DNA from: Bradyrhizobium sp. 1 | GTDB taxonomy: Bacteria; Pseudomonadota; Alphaproteobacteria; Rhizobiales; Xanthobacteraceae | Direction: 5' to 3' | DNA length: 64,000 nt | Assembly: GCF_023073315.1 (NCBI RefSeq) | Contig: NZ_JADPJH010000014.1 | Span: 248,001-312,000 of the forward strand | Shown: piece after piece, positions 8,933 to 17,190 of the stretch | Position numbering within the stretch: the first letter of the stretch is position 1 | Layout: each line of letters begins with the position of its first letter | The notes under the pieces: model-generated | Told to the model about the DNA's origin: nothing | Databases searched by the model: none | Seen by the model: the letters and a program-made list of their open reading frames with translations, nothing else | Translations under genes and position numbers: made by a program

Positions 8933-9397
8933 TTATGCGGCCCTCGTGTTCTTGCGGTTCAACTTCGCGATGTCGAGCTTCTCGGGCGTCTGAGCCTCGT
9001 GCGGATGATCGGCGCCGCCGTAGACACGGAGGTTGCCCATCTGCACGCGACCGAGCGGACCACGCGGGATCATGCGCTCGACGGCCTTCTCCAGCACGCG
9101 CTCGGGATGCTTACCTTCAAGGATCTGGCGCGCGGTGCGCTCCTTGATGTGGCCGACATAACCGGTGTGCTTGTAGTAGGTCTTCTGCTCGCGCTTGCGA
9201 CCGGTGAGGACCGCATGCTGCGCGTTGATGATGATGACGTTGTCGCCGCAATCAACATGCGGGGTGTAGATTGGGAGGTGCTTGCCGCGCAGGCGCATGG
9301 CGACGATGGTGGCGAGGCGGCCGACGACCAGACCCTTGGCGTCGATCAGCACCCACTTCTTCGTCACCTCAGCCGGCTTTGCCGAAAAGGTTTTCAT
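8933..9397 (-). CDS. rplM: Large ribosomal subunit protein uL13
   Basis: Ribosomal protein L13 of the 50S subunit, 154 residues, with the [17 protein letters not shown] and [15 protein letters not shown] signatures. The ATG giving [15 protein letters not shown] was chosen because it matches the usual alphaproteobacterial N terminus; an upstream in-frame start would add 13 residues. It is the first gene of the rplM-rpsI operon, with a good sigma-70 promoter upstream. Confidence 0.97.
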   Translation of the reverse strand: MKTFSAKPAEVTKKWVLIDAKGLVVGRLATIVAMRLRGKHLPIYTPHVDCGDNVIIINAQHAVLTGRKREQKTYYKHTGYVGHIKERTARQILEGKHPERVLEKAVERMIPRGPLGRVQMGNLRVYGGADHPHEAQTPEKLDIAKLNRKNTRAA

Positions 9398-9454
9398 GTC
9401 AGAGTTTCCGTGGACGGGGAGCATCGGCGCGAACACCGCACCGGACTGAGCGGT

Positions 9455-9483
9455 TTTCTAGAGAAGAGACCCGCAACGGTCAA
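9455..9483 (-). promoter_or_regulatory. Putative sigma-70 promoter for rplM-rpsI
   Basis: On the minus strand TTGACC (9483-9478) and TAGAAA (9460-9455) are separated by 17 bases. The sequence upstream of the -35 (about 9490-9550) is strikingly A/T-rich for this genome and could act as an UP element, as expected for a ribosomal protein operon. Confidence 0.6.
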
Positions 9484-9555
9484 TGCCCGAGGACATAAAT
9501 TAATCGATAAAAATCAATGACTTAAAATTATGGTGCTATATTACCTGCAAAAAGC

Positions 9556-9984
9556 TCAAACATTTGGAATGGAATAAGTCGAGGTGACATGAGCGATCGG
9601 ATCGGGCGAGCTGCCGGACAAGAGCTTCACCTCCCCAACCGCCAGGCGCTTGCCGAGCTTGAGAAGCCGCGCCTCCGCCAGCACGTCCTGCCCCGGCTGG
9701 CCCTTGCGCAGGAAATTAATGTTGAGGTTGGTGGTGACCGCGAGCCCGATCGGCCCGATTGCGGACAGCAGCACCACATACATCGCGAAATCGGCCAGCG
9801 TCATCAGCGTCGGACCGGACACGGTTCCGCCCGGTCGCAGCATCCGTTCGCTGTAGCGCTGGCGCAAAAGGCAAGTCTGGCCGTCCGCGCTTTCGATCGT
9901 AATGTCGTCGCCGCTGAAGGCCTGGGGAAACTCGTTGCGAAGAAACTGCTCGACCTCCGCCACGCTCATTTTCGCTAACGCCAT
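9556..9984 (-). CDS. PaaI-like hotdog-fold thioesterase
   Basis: A 142-residue hotdog-fold protein. The RPGGTVSGPTLMTLADFAMYVVL segment is the central helix region of PaaI/YigI-type acyl-CoA thioesterases, and NLNINFLRKG is the following strand pair. These enzymes hydrolyse acyl- or aryl-CoA thioesters. The ATG at 9984 was preferred over a GTG four codons upstream because GAGG lies seven bases before it. It is divergent from an enoyl-CoA hydratase gene, which suggests a shared role in acyl-CoA turnover. Confidence 0.82.
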   Translation of the reverse strand: MALAKMSVAEVEQFLRNEFPQAFSGDDITIESADGQTCLLRQRYSERMLRPGGTVSGPTLMTLADFAMYVVLLSAIGPIGLAVTTNLNINFLRKGQPGQDVLAEARLLKLGKRLAVGEVKLLSGSSPDPIAHVTSTYSIPNV

Positions 9985-10070
9985 GCTTCGCCTCACCCTC
10001 GCTTCACATCCCCTGTTACATTAAGTTATCTGCGTCATCCAAACGCAATAATACAATCGGAAACGCTTCG

Positions 10071-10895
10071 ATGTCCGCCCAGGCCGCCCGCGCCCCCTCC
10101 CCGCAACCGCCAATTCTGCTGCGCGAAATGGTCGGCTCCATCGCGGTCCTGACGCTGAACCGCCCGGCCGCCCGCAACAGCCTGTCGGAAGCCATGATCG
10201 CCGGCCTGCATGCGGAGCTCAATGCTATCCGCGACGACAAGGCGATCCGCGGCGTCGTGATCGCAGCCAACGGTCCCGCCTTCTCCGCCGGCCACGACAT
10301 GAAGGAGCTGACCGCGCGTCGCGCCGACCAGGATCGCGGCCGTGCCTTCTTCGCCGAGATGATGACCGCCTGCAGCGCGATGATGCAGGCGATCGTGCAT
10401 CTGCCCAAGCCAGTGGTCGCTGCCGTCCAGGGCATCGCGACCGCCGCAGGCTGCCAGCTCGTCGCGAGCTGCGATCTCGCGATTGCCTCGGAAGCGGCGA
10501 GCTTTGCCACGCCCGGCGTCGACATCGGCCTGTTCTGCTCGACGCCGATGGTGGCGCTGTCGCGCAACGTCCCGCGCAAGCAGGCGATGGAGATGTTGCT
10601 CACGGGCGAACCTGTCACGGCCGCACGCGCCCGCGAGATCGGGCTGATCAACCGCGTCGTCGCCGCCGGCACCGAGCGCGACGCGGCGATTGCGCTCGCC
10701 GAACAGGTCGCGCTGAAATCAGCCTACACCGTCAAACTCGGCAAGGAGGCGTTCTACCGCCAGGCCGAGATGAGCCTTGCCGACGCCTATCGCTATGCGG
10801 CAGAGGTGATGACAGAGAACATGATGGCGCGCGACGCCGAGGAAGGCATCGGCGCCTTCATCGAAAAGCGACAGCCGACATGGCGGGATGAGTAA
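10071..10895 (+). CDS. Enoyl-CoA hydratase/isomerase family protein (ECHDC3-like)
   Basis: This 274-residue crotonase-fold enzyme has the first oxyanion-hole segment SAGHDMKEL and the second, QGIATAAGCQLVASCDLAIA. The cysteine in AAGCQLVASCD recalls the ECHDC3 branch rather than classical FadB/Ech hydratases, so the precise acyl-CoA substrate is uncertain. The glutamates that activate water in true hydratases are not obvious here. It overlaps or closely precedes the CoA-binding protein gene, suggesting one transcript. Confidence 0.88.
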   Translation: MSAQAARAPSPQPPILLREMVGSIAVLTLNRPAARNSLSEAMIAGLHAELNAIRDDKAIRGVVIAANGPAFSAGHDMKELTARRADQDRGRAFFAEMMTACSAMMQAIVHLPKPVVAAVQGIATAAGCQLVASCDLAIASEAASFATPGVDIGLFCSTPMVALSRNVPRKQAMEMLLTGEPVTAARAREIGLINRVVAAGTERDAAIALAEQVALKSAYTVKLGKEAFYRQAEMSLADAYRYAAEVMTENMMARDAEEGIGAFIEKRQPTWRDE

Positions 10896-10920
10896 TTTCG
10901 TCAACAAGAAAAGACGACAC

Positions 10921-11505
10921 ATGAACCACGACGCCTATCCCGACAATTACATCCGCGCCATCCTCAACAGCGTGAAGTCGATCGCGATGGTCGGGGCCTC
11001 GCCGGTCAACGTGCGGCCGAGTTATTTTGCGTTCAAGTACCTGGCGCAGCGCGGCTACGACATGATCCCGGTCAATCCCGGCCATGTCGGCAAGGAGCTG
11101 CTCGGCAAACCCTTTATCGCCTCGCTGTCCGACATCGGCCGCCCGATCGACATGATCGATATTTTCCGCAATTCCAGCCACATCATGCCCGTGGTCGAGG
11201 AAGCGTTGACGCTCGATCCGCTGCCGAAGGTGATCTGGATGCAGCTTGGTGGACGTGACGACGCGGCAGCCCTGAAAGCGGAATCGGTCGGTATCAAGGT
11301 CGTGATGAACCGCTGCCCCAAGATCGAATATGGCCGTTTGTCGTCCGAGATCTCCTGGATGGGCGTGAATTCGCGCACATTGAGTTCCAAGCGCGCGCCG
11401 GCACCGACGCAAGGCATGCGTCTATCCCTCAATCGAATGAGCGTCGGCGGCGGCGATACCGCGGCCTCTGACCGCGCTGCGAAAAACAAGACCGAGCAAA
11501 GCTGA
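10921..11505 (+). CDS. CoA-binding domain protein (YccU-like)
   Basis: About 194 residues with a Rossmann-type CoA_binding_2 domain: SIAMVGASPVNVRPSYFAFKYL, MIPVNPGH and VIWMQLGG. YccU-like proteins bind CoA but have no defined reaction. The chosen start gives MNHDAYPDNYIR; an ATG at 10888, which would overlap the preceding stop codon, is an alternative and would add 11 residues. The tail after about residue 150 is basic and low in predicted structure. It is cotranscribed with the upstream enoyl-CoA hydratase-like gene. Confidence 0.85.
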   Translation: MNHDAYPDNYIRAILNSVKSIAMVGASPVNVRPSYFAFKYLAQRGYDMIPVNPGHVGKELLGKPFIASLSDIGRPIDMIDIFRNSSHIMPVVEEALTLDPLPKVIWMQLGGRDDAAALKAESVGIKVVMNRCPKIEYGRLSSEISWMGVNSRTLSSKRAPAPTQGMRLSLNRMSVGGGDTAASDRAAKNKTEQS

Positions 11506-11643
11506 CGCAATCGCGAAGCATTCATTTCGCGAACGCGACAATGCGTAGCAAGATCATTTCGATGTGAAGCGGCGGCTTGACGGCAGCCGTGACGCCGATC
11601 AGCATGCCGCGCGATTTCAAGCCACAAGAAATAGGACGCCCCA

Positions 11644-12924
11644 ATGAGCGATCGCCTTCCGGGATTTTCAACCCTCGCCGTGCATGCCGGTGCACAGCCC
11701 GATCCCACCACCGGTGCGCGCGCGACCCCGATTTATCAAACGACATCGTTCGTCTTCAACGACGCCGACCATGCGGCATCGCTGTTCGGCCTGCAGGCGT
11801 TCGGCAACATCTACACCCGCATCGGCAATCCCACCAATGCGGTGCTTGAAGAGCGCGTCGCCGCGCTCGAAGGCGGCACGGCCGCGCTTGCGGTCGCCTC
11901 GGGTCATGCCGCGCAGGTCGTGGTGTTGCAGCAATTGCTCCAGCCGGGCGACGAGTTCATCGCCGCGCGAAAACTCTATGGCGGCTCGATCAACCAGTTC
12001 ACGCACGCGTTCAAGAGCTTTGGCTGGAACGTGGTGTGGGCCGACCCCGATGACATCGCAAGCTTCGAGCGCGCGGTGACGCCGCGCACGAAGGCGATCT
12101 TCATCGAATCCATCGCCAATCCCGGCGGCAGCATCACCGACATCGAGGCGATCTCGACGGTGGCGCGCAAGGCGGGCGTGCCGCTGATCGTCGACAACAC
12201 GCTGGCCTCGCCCTATCTGATCCGCCCGATCGATCACGGCGCCGACATCGTCGTGCACTCGCTGACGAAGTTTCTCGGCGGCCACGGCAATTCGCTTGGC
12301 GGCATCATCGTCGATGCCGGCACGTTTGATTGGTCCACCGGCGGCAAATATCCGATGCTGTCGGAGCCGCGGCCGGAATATCACGGCATCCGCCTGCAGG
12401 AGACCTTTGGCAATTTCGCCTTCGCGATTGCCTGCCGCGTGCTCGGCCTGCGCGACCTCGGGCCCGCGCTGTCGCCGTTCAATGCCTTCATGATCCTCAC
12501 CGGCATCGAGACGCTGCCGCTACGCATGCAGAAGCACTGCGACAACGCGAAAGCGGTCGCCGAATTCCTCGCCGGCCATCCGGCGGTGGCCTCGGTCAGC
12601 TACGCGGGCCTGGCGAGCGACAAGTACAACCAGCTCGCACGCAAATACGCGCCGAAGGGTGCGGGCGCCGTGTTCACCTTCGGCCTGAAGGGCGGTTATG
12701 ACGCAGGCGTCAGCCTGGTGTCGAAACTGCAGCTGTTCTCGCATCTGGCCAATGTCGGCGACACCCGCTCGCTCGTCATTCACCCCGCCTCGACCACGCA
12801 CAGCCAGCTCGATGACGCCGCGAAGGTGAAGTCCGGCGCCGGCCCCGACGTGGTCAGGCTCTCGATCGGCATCGAGGACAAGGAAGACTTGATCGCCGAT
12901 CTGGAGCAGGCGCTGGGCGCTTAG
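11644..12924 (+). CDS. O-acetylhomoserine sulfhydrylase / aminocarboxypropyltransferase
   Basis: This 426-residue PLP enzyme of the Cys/Met metabolism family forms homocysteine from O-acetylhomoserine and sulfide. The PLP lysine lies in VHSLTKFLGGHG, the cofactor aspartate in LIVDNTLASPYL, and the C-terminal SLVIHPASTTHSQL motif is typical. The length and the FAIACRVLGLRDLGPALSPFNAF segment favour the MetY/Cys3-type enzyme over cystathionine gamma-synthase. The 138-base leader was checked for a SAM-II riboswitch and none was convincing. Confidence 0.92.
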   Translation: MSDRLPGFSTLAVHAGAQPDPTTGARATPIYQTTSFVFNDADHAASLFGLQAFGNIYTRIGNPTNAVLEERVAALEGGTAALAVASGHAAQVVVLQQLLQPGDEFIAARKLYGGSINQFTHAFKSFGWNVVWADPDDIASFERAVTPRTKAIFIESIANPGGSITDIEAISTVARKAGVPLIVDNTLASPYLIRPIDHGADIVVHSLTKFLGGHGNSLGGIIVDAGTFDWSTGGKYPMLSEPRPEYHGIRLQETFGNFAFAIACRVLGLRDLGPALSPFNAFMILTGIETLPLRMQKHCDNAKAVAEFLAGHPAVASVSYAGLASDKYNQLARKYAPKGAGAVFTFGLKGGYDAGVSLVSKLQLFSHLANVGDTRSLVIHPASTTHSQLDDAAKVKSGAGPDVVRLSIGIEDKEDLIADLEQALGA

Positions 12925-12937
12925 TCGCCTGATCGTT

Positions 12938-12964
12938 CCGGGGCGCAGAAAATGCGCCCCGGTT
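12938..12964 (+). terminator. Terminator after the O-acetylhomoserine sulfhydrylase gene
   Basis: A 10-bp perfect stem (12938-12947 and 12953-12962) with a GAAAA loop lies 13 bases after the stop. Only two T residues follow before TTAACA, so the T tract is weak. Confidence 0.7.
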
Positions 12965-12980
12965 AACAGTCATTAACCAT
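12961..12980 (+). promoter_or_regulatory. Inverted repeat resembling a CtrA box
   Basis: GGTTAA, six bases, TTAACC is a perfect inverted repeat whose right half reads TTAACCAT, the CtrA half-site seen in alphaproteobacteria. The spacing is six rather than the canonical seven bases between TTAA elements, so the call is tentative. It lies 51 bases upstream of the next start codon. Confidence 0.35.
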
Positions 12981-13030
12981 ATCTGCCGCATACATCGTCA
13001 CTGGATCGCCCCTTTGATTCGGAGCCGACG

Positions 13031-13375
13031 ATGCTGCGCTGGATGGTGCCTGCCCTTGCGGCGATGCTGACGGTGTCCGCTGCCGTTGCCGCCGATCTGC
13101 CGGCCACGCCGAAGCGGCGGGCCGTGGCGCCGCAGCAAGAGCCGCCAAAAGTCTATGTCGAGACCGATCCGGATGCGTTGATCTCGCCGGCCTATGGCAT
13201 CGGCAGCTACGTCCGCAACCTGCCGGGTACGCCGCTGCTGCCGGGCGCCCATACGCTGCCGGGCTATTACGGCCGTCCGTGGGATTACGATTATCAGGGC
13301 TCGTATTACGGCGGGAAGCAGGTCGATTATTTCTGGCGCCTGCCCTACTCGTGCGGCATCTACGGCTATTGCTGA
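13031..13375 (+). CDS. Small exported Tyr/Gly/Pro-rich protein, unknown function
   Basis: A 114-residue protein with a clear signal peptide (WMVPALAAMLTVSAAVAA, cleavage near residue 21). The mature part is rich in Tyr, Gly and Pro (PGYYGRPWDYDYQGSYYGGK) and ends with two cysteines (CGIYGYC) that could form a disulfide. No family is recognised. A CGGAG ribosome binding site precedes the ATG. It is convergent with the heme A synthase gene, six bases away. A periplasmic or surface location is inferred from the signal peptide. Confidence 0.75.
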   Translation: MLRWMVPALAAMLTVSAAVAADLPATPKRRAVAPQQEPPKVYVETDPDALISPAYGIGSYVRNLPGTPLLPGAHTLPGYYGRPWDYDYQGSYYGGKQVDYFWRLPYSCGIYGYC

Positions 13376-13380
13376 TCTGA

Positions 13381-14463
13381 TCAGCCGGCCTGACCAAGCG
13401 GAACCGCGCGCGGCTGCGCCTCGGCAGGCTGCCGTGAGGCAAGCCGTTCCACCTGCATCACCGCAAGCGTGAGCACTGCGATCGCCACCGCCTGGTGCGA
13501 CAGCGCAAGGTCGATCGGCACCTGATTGAGCAGCGTGAGGATGCCGAGCACCGCCTGCAGGCTCACCGCCGCGAACAGCCACAGCGCACCGCTCGCAGCG
13601 GAACCCGCCCGCGAACGCACCGCGTCGAACGCATGCAGCGCCGCCAGCGCGAACAGCGCATAGGCCGTCATGCGGTGCTCGAACTGCACCGTCAGCACGT
13701 TGTCGAACATGTTGCGCCACCACGGCGTCTCGAACCACAGCCGCTCGCCCGAGGGAATGAACGCGCCGTCGATCTGCGGCCAGGTGTTATAGGCGCGCCC
13801 GGCGCGCAGACCCGCGACCAGCGCACCGAAATAGATCTGCACGAACGTCACCACGAGCAGCAGCGCGCTGGTGAAGCGCAGCCGTGCTGGGCTAGCGATC
13901 TGCGGCCACTCGGCGAGCCGCCGCACCGTCCAGACGATGCCGGCGAAGATCAACAGTGCAAGCACCAGATGCGTCGCCAGTCGATACTGCGAGACCTCGA
14001 CGCGCTCCGTCAGGCCCGAGGCCACCATCCACCAGCCGACCGCGCCCTGGAGGCCGCCGAGCCCGAACAGCAGCCACAGCCGCCGCTTCAGCTCACCCGA
14101 CAGTCCACCGCGCCACAGGAAGAACAGGAACGGAAGCAAATAGGCGACGCCGATGAACCGGCCGAGCAGCCGGTGGCTCCACTCCCACCAGAAAATCTCC
14201 TTGAACTCGGAGAGCGACATCCCGGTATTGAGTTCGCGATATTGCGGGATCCGCTTGTAGGCTTCGAACGCTTCGGTCCACGCCGCCTCCGACAGCGGCG
14301 GAACGCTGCCCGTGACCGGCTTCCACTCGACGATCGAAAGGCCGGATTCCGTCAGCCGGGTCGCGCCGCCGACCAGCACCATCAGAGCGATCAAAGCGGC
14401 CACGGAAATCAGCCACCAGCGCACGGCGCGATGCGGCTTGATCGGTGCGGAAATTGGCGTCAT
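13381..14463 (-). CDS. ctaA: Heme A synthase (COX15/CtaA)
   Basis: CtaA oxidises the methyl group of heme O to a formyl group, giving heme A for aa3-type cytochrome oxidases. The 360-residue membrane protein has about eight hydrophobic segments and four histidine-bearing motifs in helices: [26 protein letters not shown] and [24 protein letters not shown] is the family signature after the first helix. The ATG giving [17 protein letters not shown] was chosen because it starts just before the first membrane segment; a longer frame upstream has no homologous look. Confidence 0.95.
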   Translation of the reverse strand: MTPISAPIKPHRAVRWWLISVAALIALMVLVGGATRLTESGLSIVEWKPVTGSVPPLSEAAWTEAFEAYKRIPQYRELNTGMSLSEFKEIFWWEWSHRLLGRFIGVAYLLPFLFFLWRGGLSGELKRRLWLLFGLGGLQGAVGWWMVASGLTERVEVSQYRLATHLVLALLIFAGIVWTVRRLAEWPQIASPARLRFTSALLLVVTFVQIYFGALVAGLRAGRAYNTWPQIDGAFIPSGERLWFETPWWRNMFDNVLTVQFEHRMTAYALFALAALHAFDAVRSRAGSAASGALWLFAAVSLQAVLGILTLLNQVPIDLALSHQAVAIAVLTLAVMQVERLASRQPAEAQPRAVPLGQAG

Positions 14464-14557
14464 TCGGGGCGAAACCAGGGGCTTGAACCGGACTGCGTGC
14501 CCCTTATAGTCCCCCGCTTCCGCAGCGCAAGTTACGCGAAAGCCTCGATATTCCGCC

Positions 14558-14779
14558 ATGACGATCCGCACCCGCAAGTTCCTCGGCGCCATCCTGCTCC
14601 TGGTGCTTTGCACCGTCTGGGCCCTGCTCGGCATGGCGGCCGCGCAGATGCCCTGGATCGCCGAGTCCGGCTGGCGGCAGGCGATCTATTACGTGGTCGT
14701 CGGCATGGGCTGGGTCTTGCCGGCGATGCCGATCGTGAGCTGGATGCAGCGGCCCGATCGCGTCAAATCTAGCTCGTAG
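14558..14779 (+). CDS. DUF2842 small membrane protein
   Basis: A 73-residue protein with two membrane segments ([20 protein letters not shown] and [19 protein letters not shown]). The WALLGMA and GWVLPAMP motifs fit the DUF2842 family of alphaproteobacteria, which has no known function. It is divergent from ctaA and overlaps the 3' end of the convergent deacetylase-like gene by 11 bases. Confidence 0.82.
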   Translation: MTIRTRKFLGAILLLVLCTVWALLGMAAAQMPWIAESGWRQAIYYVVVGMGWVLPAMPIVSWMQRPDRVKSSS

Positions 14780-15812
14780 CGCCACCCGTCGGTTTCACCG
14801 GCGCAAAGGCCACACCCGAGACCAGCACGCGCAACATGCGCAGCGAGCGCACGCGCCCGTCCCAGGAAATCCGCGGCAGCGCACGCAGATTGGTGCGCCC
14901 TTCCGCGTCCACGATGCCCGGGATGGTCGACACCGCGCTGGCAAAGCCGGCCTCCTCAACCATCACGACGTGGTTGCGCCGAAAGGACGAGCGATCGCCG
15001 AACGGAAAGGCGAGATGCCTGATCTGGCGGTGGAACGCCGATTCCGCCACCGCCTTGCCCATGGTCATTTCGCGCAGCGCGGCCGCGTCCTTCATGTTGG
15101 CGAGAACCGGATAGTTCACGGTCGCACTGCCGATCGTGACGAGCGGATCGGCCGCGAGCTTCGCCAGATCCTCCCAGTTCATCGAGGCCTCGCGCGAGAG
15201 CGCGGCAAGATCGACGCGGTAGCGCGTGCAGAGATCGGCGATCGCCGCCGACAGATCCGCCGGCGACAGCGAGCGCAGCCAGGTCTCGACGAACGCGAAC
15301 AGCGCCTGCTTCTCGGCATGATCAGTGACGGTGAAGCGCTGCTCCTTCTCGCCCATCATCAGGCTGATGCGGCTCTCGCGCGCGATCACCTGCTCGAGCC
15401 CGAGCCACCAGGCATCGCCAACGCCGTCGGGAAACGCGGTGGGCACATAGATCGTGAAGGGTACCGCATGGCGGGCCAGCACCGGATAGGCGAAGCTGAT
15501 GAGGTCCTTGTTCGCACCGTCGAAGGTGAGCGCCACGAAGCGCCGCGTCTCCGGCAGCGTCACCGCGCGCCGGCAGACCTCGTCCATGCCGATGATGTCG
15601 TACTTCCAGCGCTTCAGCGCCCGAATGGCGCGGTCGAGGAATTGCGGGGTGATCTCGTGCTCGCGCAGCGGCTGAAACGCGCCGCGCCGTCGCGGCCGCA
15701 CATGGGCAAAACGCAATATGGCGCCGGCCCCACGGCTGCGCAGCGCGGCCTGACCAGTGAACCAGGTCAGCTCAAGGCGCAGCCGTTCCAGCCATCTGTC
15801 GTCGGATACCAA
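14769..15812 (-). CDS. Polysaccharide deacetylase-like protein lacking metal ligands
   Basis: This 347-residue protein has the NodB/carbohydrate-esterase-4 outline: FVALTFDGANKD near residue 95, IYVPTAFPDG, GSATVNYPVLANM near 228 and LAFPFGDRSSF near 270. In active enzymes motif 1 reads TFDDG and motif 2 has two histidines (H-x3-H). Here the second aspartate is glycine and the two histidine positions are Ala230 and Tyr234, so zinc binding and deacetylation are doubtful. It adjoins the exopolysaccharide gene set and may have a structural or binding role. Confidence 0.82.
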   Translation of the reverse strand: MVSDDRWLERLRLELTWFTGQAALRSRGAGAILRFAHVRPRRRGAFQPLREHEITPQFLDRAIRALKRWKYDIIGMDEVCRRAVTLPETRRFVALTFDGANKDLISFAYPVLARHAVPFTIYVPTAFPDGVGDAWWLGLEQVIARESRISLMMGEKEQRFTVTDHAEKQALFAFVETWLRSLSPADLSAAIADLCTRYRVDLAALSREASMNWEDLAKLAADPLVTIGSATVNYPVLANMKDAAALREMTMGKAVAESAFHRQIRHLAFPFGDRSSFRRNHVVMVEEAGFASAVSTIPGIVDAEGRTNLRALPRISWDGRVRSLRMLRVLVSGVAFAPVKPTGGATS

Positions 15813-15916
15813 TATCCCACCTTCGCGCTCGCCGGCGGTCTCTTCCCTTGCTCAAGTACTTGCCTATAGTCATTACCCTTTGTTGACATTTCTTTGCAAA
15901 GGTCGGCCACAGGCCG

Positions 15917-15928
15917 AAATACGTATTT
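15917..15928. promoter_or_regulatory. Perfect palindrome in the divergent intergenic region
   Basis: AAATACGTATTT, a 12-bp perfect palindrome in A/T-rich sequence, lies 25 bases before the start of the GNAT gene, downstream of a TTGACA at 15883. It is a candidate operator for the divergent deacetylase-like and GNAT genes; the regulator is unknown. Confidence 0.35.
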
Positions 15929-15953
15929 TTCGTTTTCTCGACAGGTTTCGCGA

Positions 15954-17135
15954 ATGACCATGGCTGCGGCGATGCAAAGCCGGACGGCAGAATCGCCCGC
16001 GCGGTCAAAAGCGAGCCGGATCGCGCATGTCGATATCGTCCGGGACCCCAGCGAGGTCGAGGCGGTCTGGCGCGCTTTCGAGGAGCCCGGCCACCTCTCG
16101 ACGCCGTATCAGCGCTTCGACCTGCTCAGCCCCTGGCAACAGCTGGTCGGCGGCTGCGAGGGCGCGCGCCCTTTCATCGTGATCGCCCGCGACGCCGAGC
16201 ACAGGCCGCTGCTGCTGCTCCCGCTCTCGCTCCGCCAAGCCCATGGGGTGCGCACGGCCTGCTTCATGGGCGGCAAGCACACGACCTTCAACATGGGCCT
16301 GTGGAACGCCGAGTTCGCGGCACAGCTCGGTGCGGCAGATCTCGACGCATTGCTTGCGCCGCTGCGCGAACATGCCGACGTGCTCTCGCTGACGCAGCAG
16401 CCCTTGCGCTGGAACGATCAGCAGAACCCGTTCGCGGCTCTCCCGCGCCAGAGCGCGATCAACGGCTGTCCGCTGCTGGTGATGGAGCCCGGCGGTCCGC
16501 CCGCATCGCGGATCAGCAATTCCTTCCGCCGCCGCCTCAAGAGCAAGGAAAAGAAGCTCCAGGCGCTCGCCGGCTATCGCTACCACCTCGCCACCACGGA
16601 CGCGGACATCACCCGCCTGCTCGACTGGTTCTTCCGCATCAAGCCGGCGCGGATGGCCGAACAGAAACTGCCGAACGTCTTCGCCGAACCGGGCGTCGAG
16701 CAGTTCATCCGCAGCGCCTGCCTGTCGCCGCGGGGCGAAGGCCGCGTCATCGACGTCCACGCGCTCGAATGCGACGAGGAGGTGATCGCGATCTTCGCCG
16801 GCGTCGCCGACGGCCAGCGCTTCTCGATGATGTTCAACACCTACACGATGTCCGAGCACGCCCGCTACAGCCCCGGCCTGATCCTGATGCGCTATATCAT
16901 CGATCGCTACGCCGAGCGCGGCTACCGCTCGCTCGACCTCGGCATCGGCTCGGATGAGTACAAGCGGATGTTCTGCAAGGACGACGAGGACATCTTTGAC
17001 AGCTTTGTTCCGCTGACCTCGCGCGGAAAGCTTGCGGCGATGGCGATGTCCTCGCTCAGCCACGGCAAGCGGCTGGTGAAGCAGAACCAGATGCTGTTCG
17101 ACCTGGCGCGCAGGCTGCGGCAGGCGTTCGGATAA
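15954..17135 (+). CDS. FemAB/CelD-like GNAT acetyltransferase, polysaccharide-associated
   Basis: About 393 residues. The SNSFRRRLKSKEKKL segment and DWFFRIKPARMAEQKLPNVF, followed by the C-terminal GVADGQRFSMMFNTYTMSEHARYSPG and GYRSLDLGIGSDEYKRMF motifs, match the BcsL/CelD_N group (GNAT_acetyltransf_6). These proteins occur in exopolysaccharide and cellulose loci and are thought to acylate sugars or lipid carriers. The ATG giving MTMAAAMQSR is the most plausible start. The product is predicted cytoplasmic, with no membrane segment. Confidence 0.85.
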   Translation: MTMAAAMQSRTAESPARSKASRIAHVDIVRDPSEVEAVWRAFEEPGHLSTPYQRFDLLSPWQQLVGGCEGARPFIVIARDAEHRPLLLLPLSLRQAHGVRTACFMGGKHTTFNMGLWNAEFAAQLGAADLDALLAPLREHADVLSLTQQPLRWNDQQNPFAALPRQSAINGCPLLVMEPGGPPASRISNSFRRRLKSKEKKLQALAGYRYHLATTDADITRLLDWFFRIKPARMAEQKLPNVFAEPGVEQFIRSACLSPRGEGRVIDVHALECDEEVIAIFAGVADGQRFSMMFNTYTMSEHARYSPGLILMRYIIDRYAERGYRSLDLGIGSDEYKRMFCKDDEDIFDSFVPLTSRGKLAAMAMSSLSHGKRLVKQNQMLFDLARRLRQAFG

Positions 17136-17190
17136 GAACTGGCCACTCGCACAGTGTTTTCCTTCTCCCCTTGTGGGAGGGAAAAAGAAC

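Noticed and set aside
11506..11643. SAM-II riboswitch before the O-acetylhomoserine sulfhydrylase gene
   Set aside because: The leader has ATCATTTCG and a GGCTTGACGGCAGCC hairpin, but the conserved GCUAAA element and pseudoknot partner are absent.
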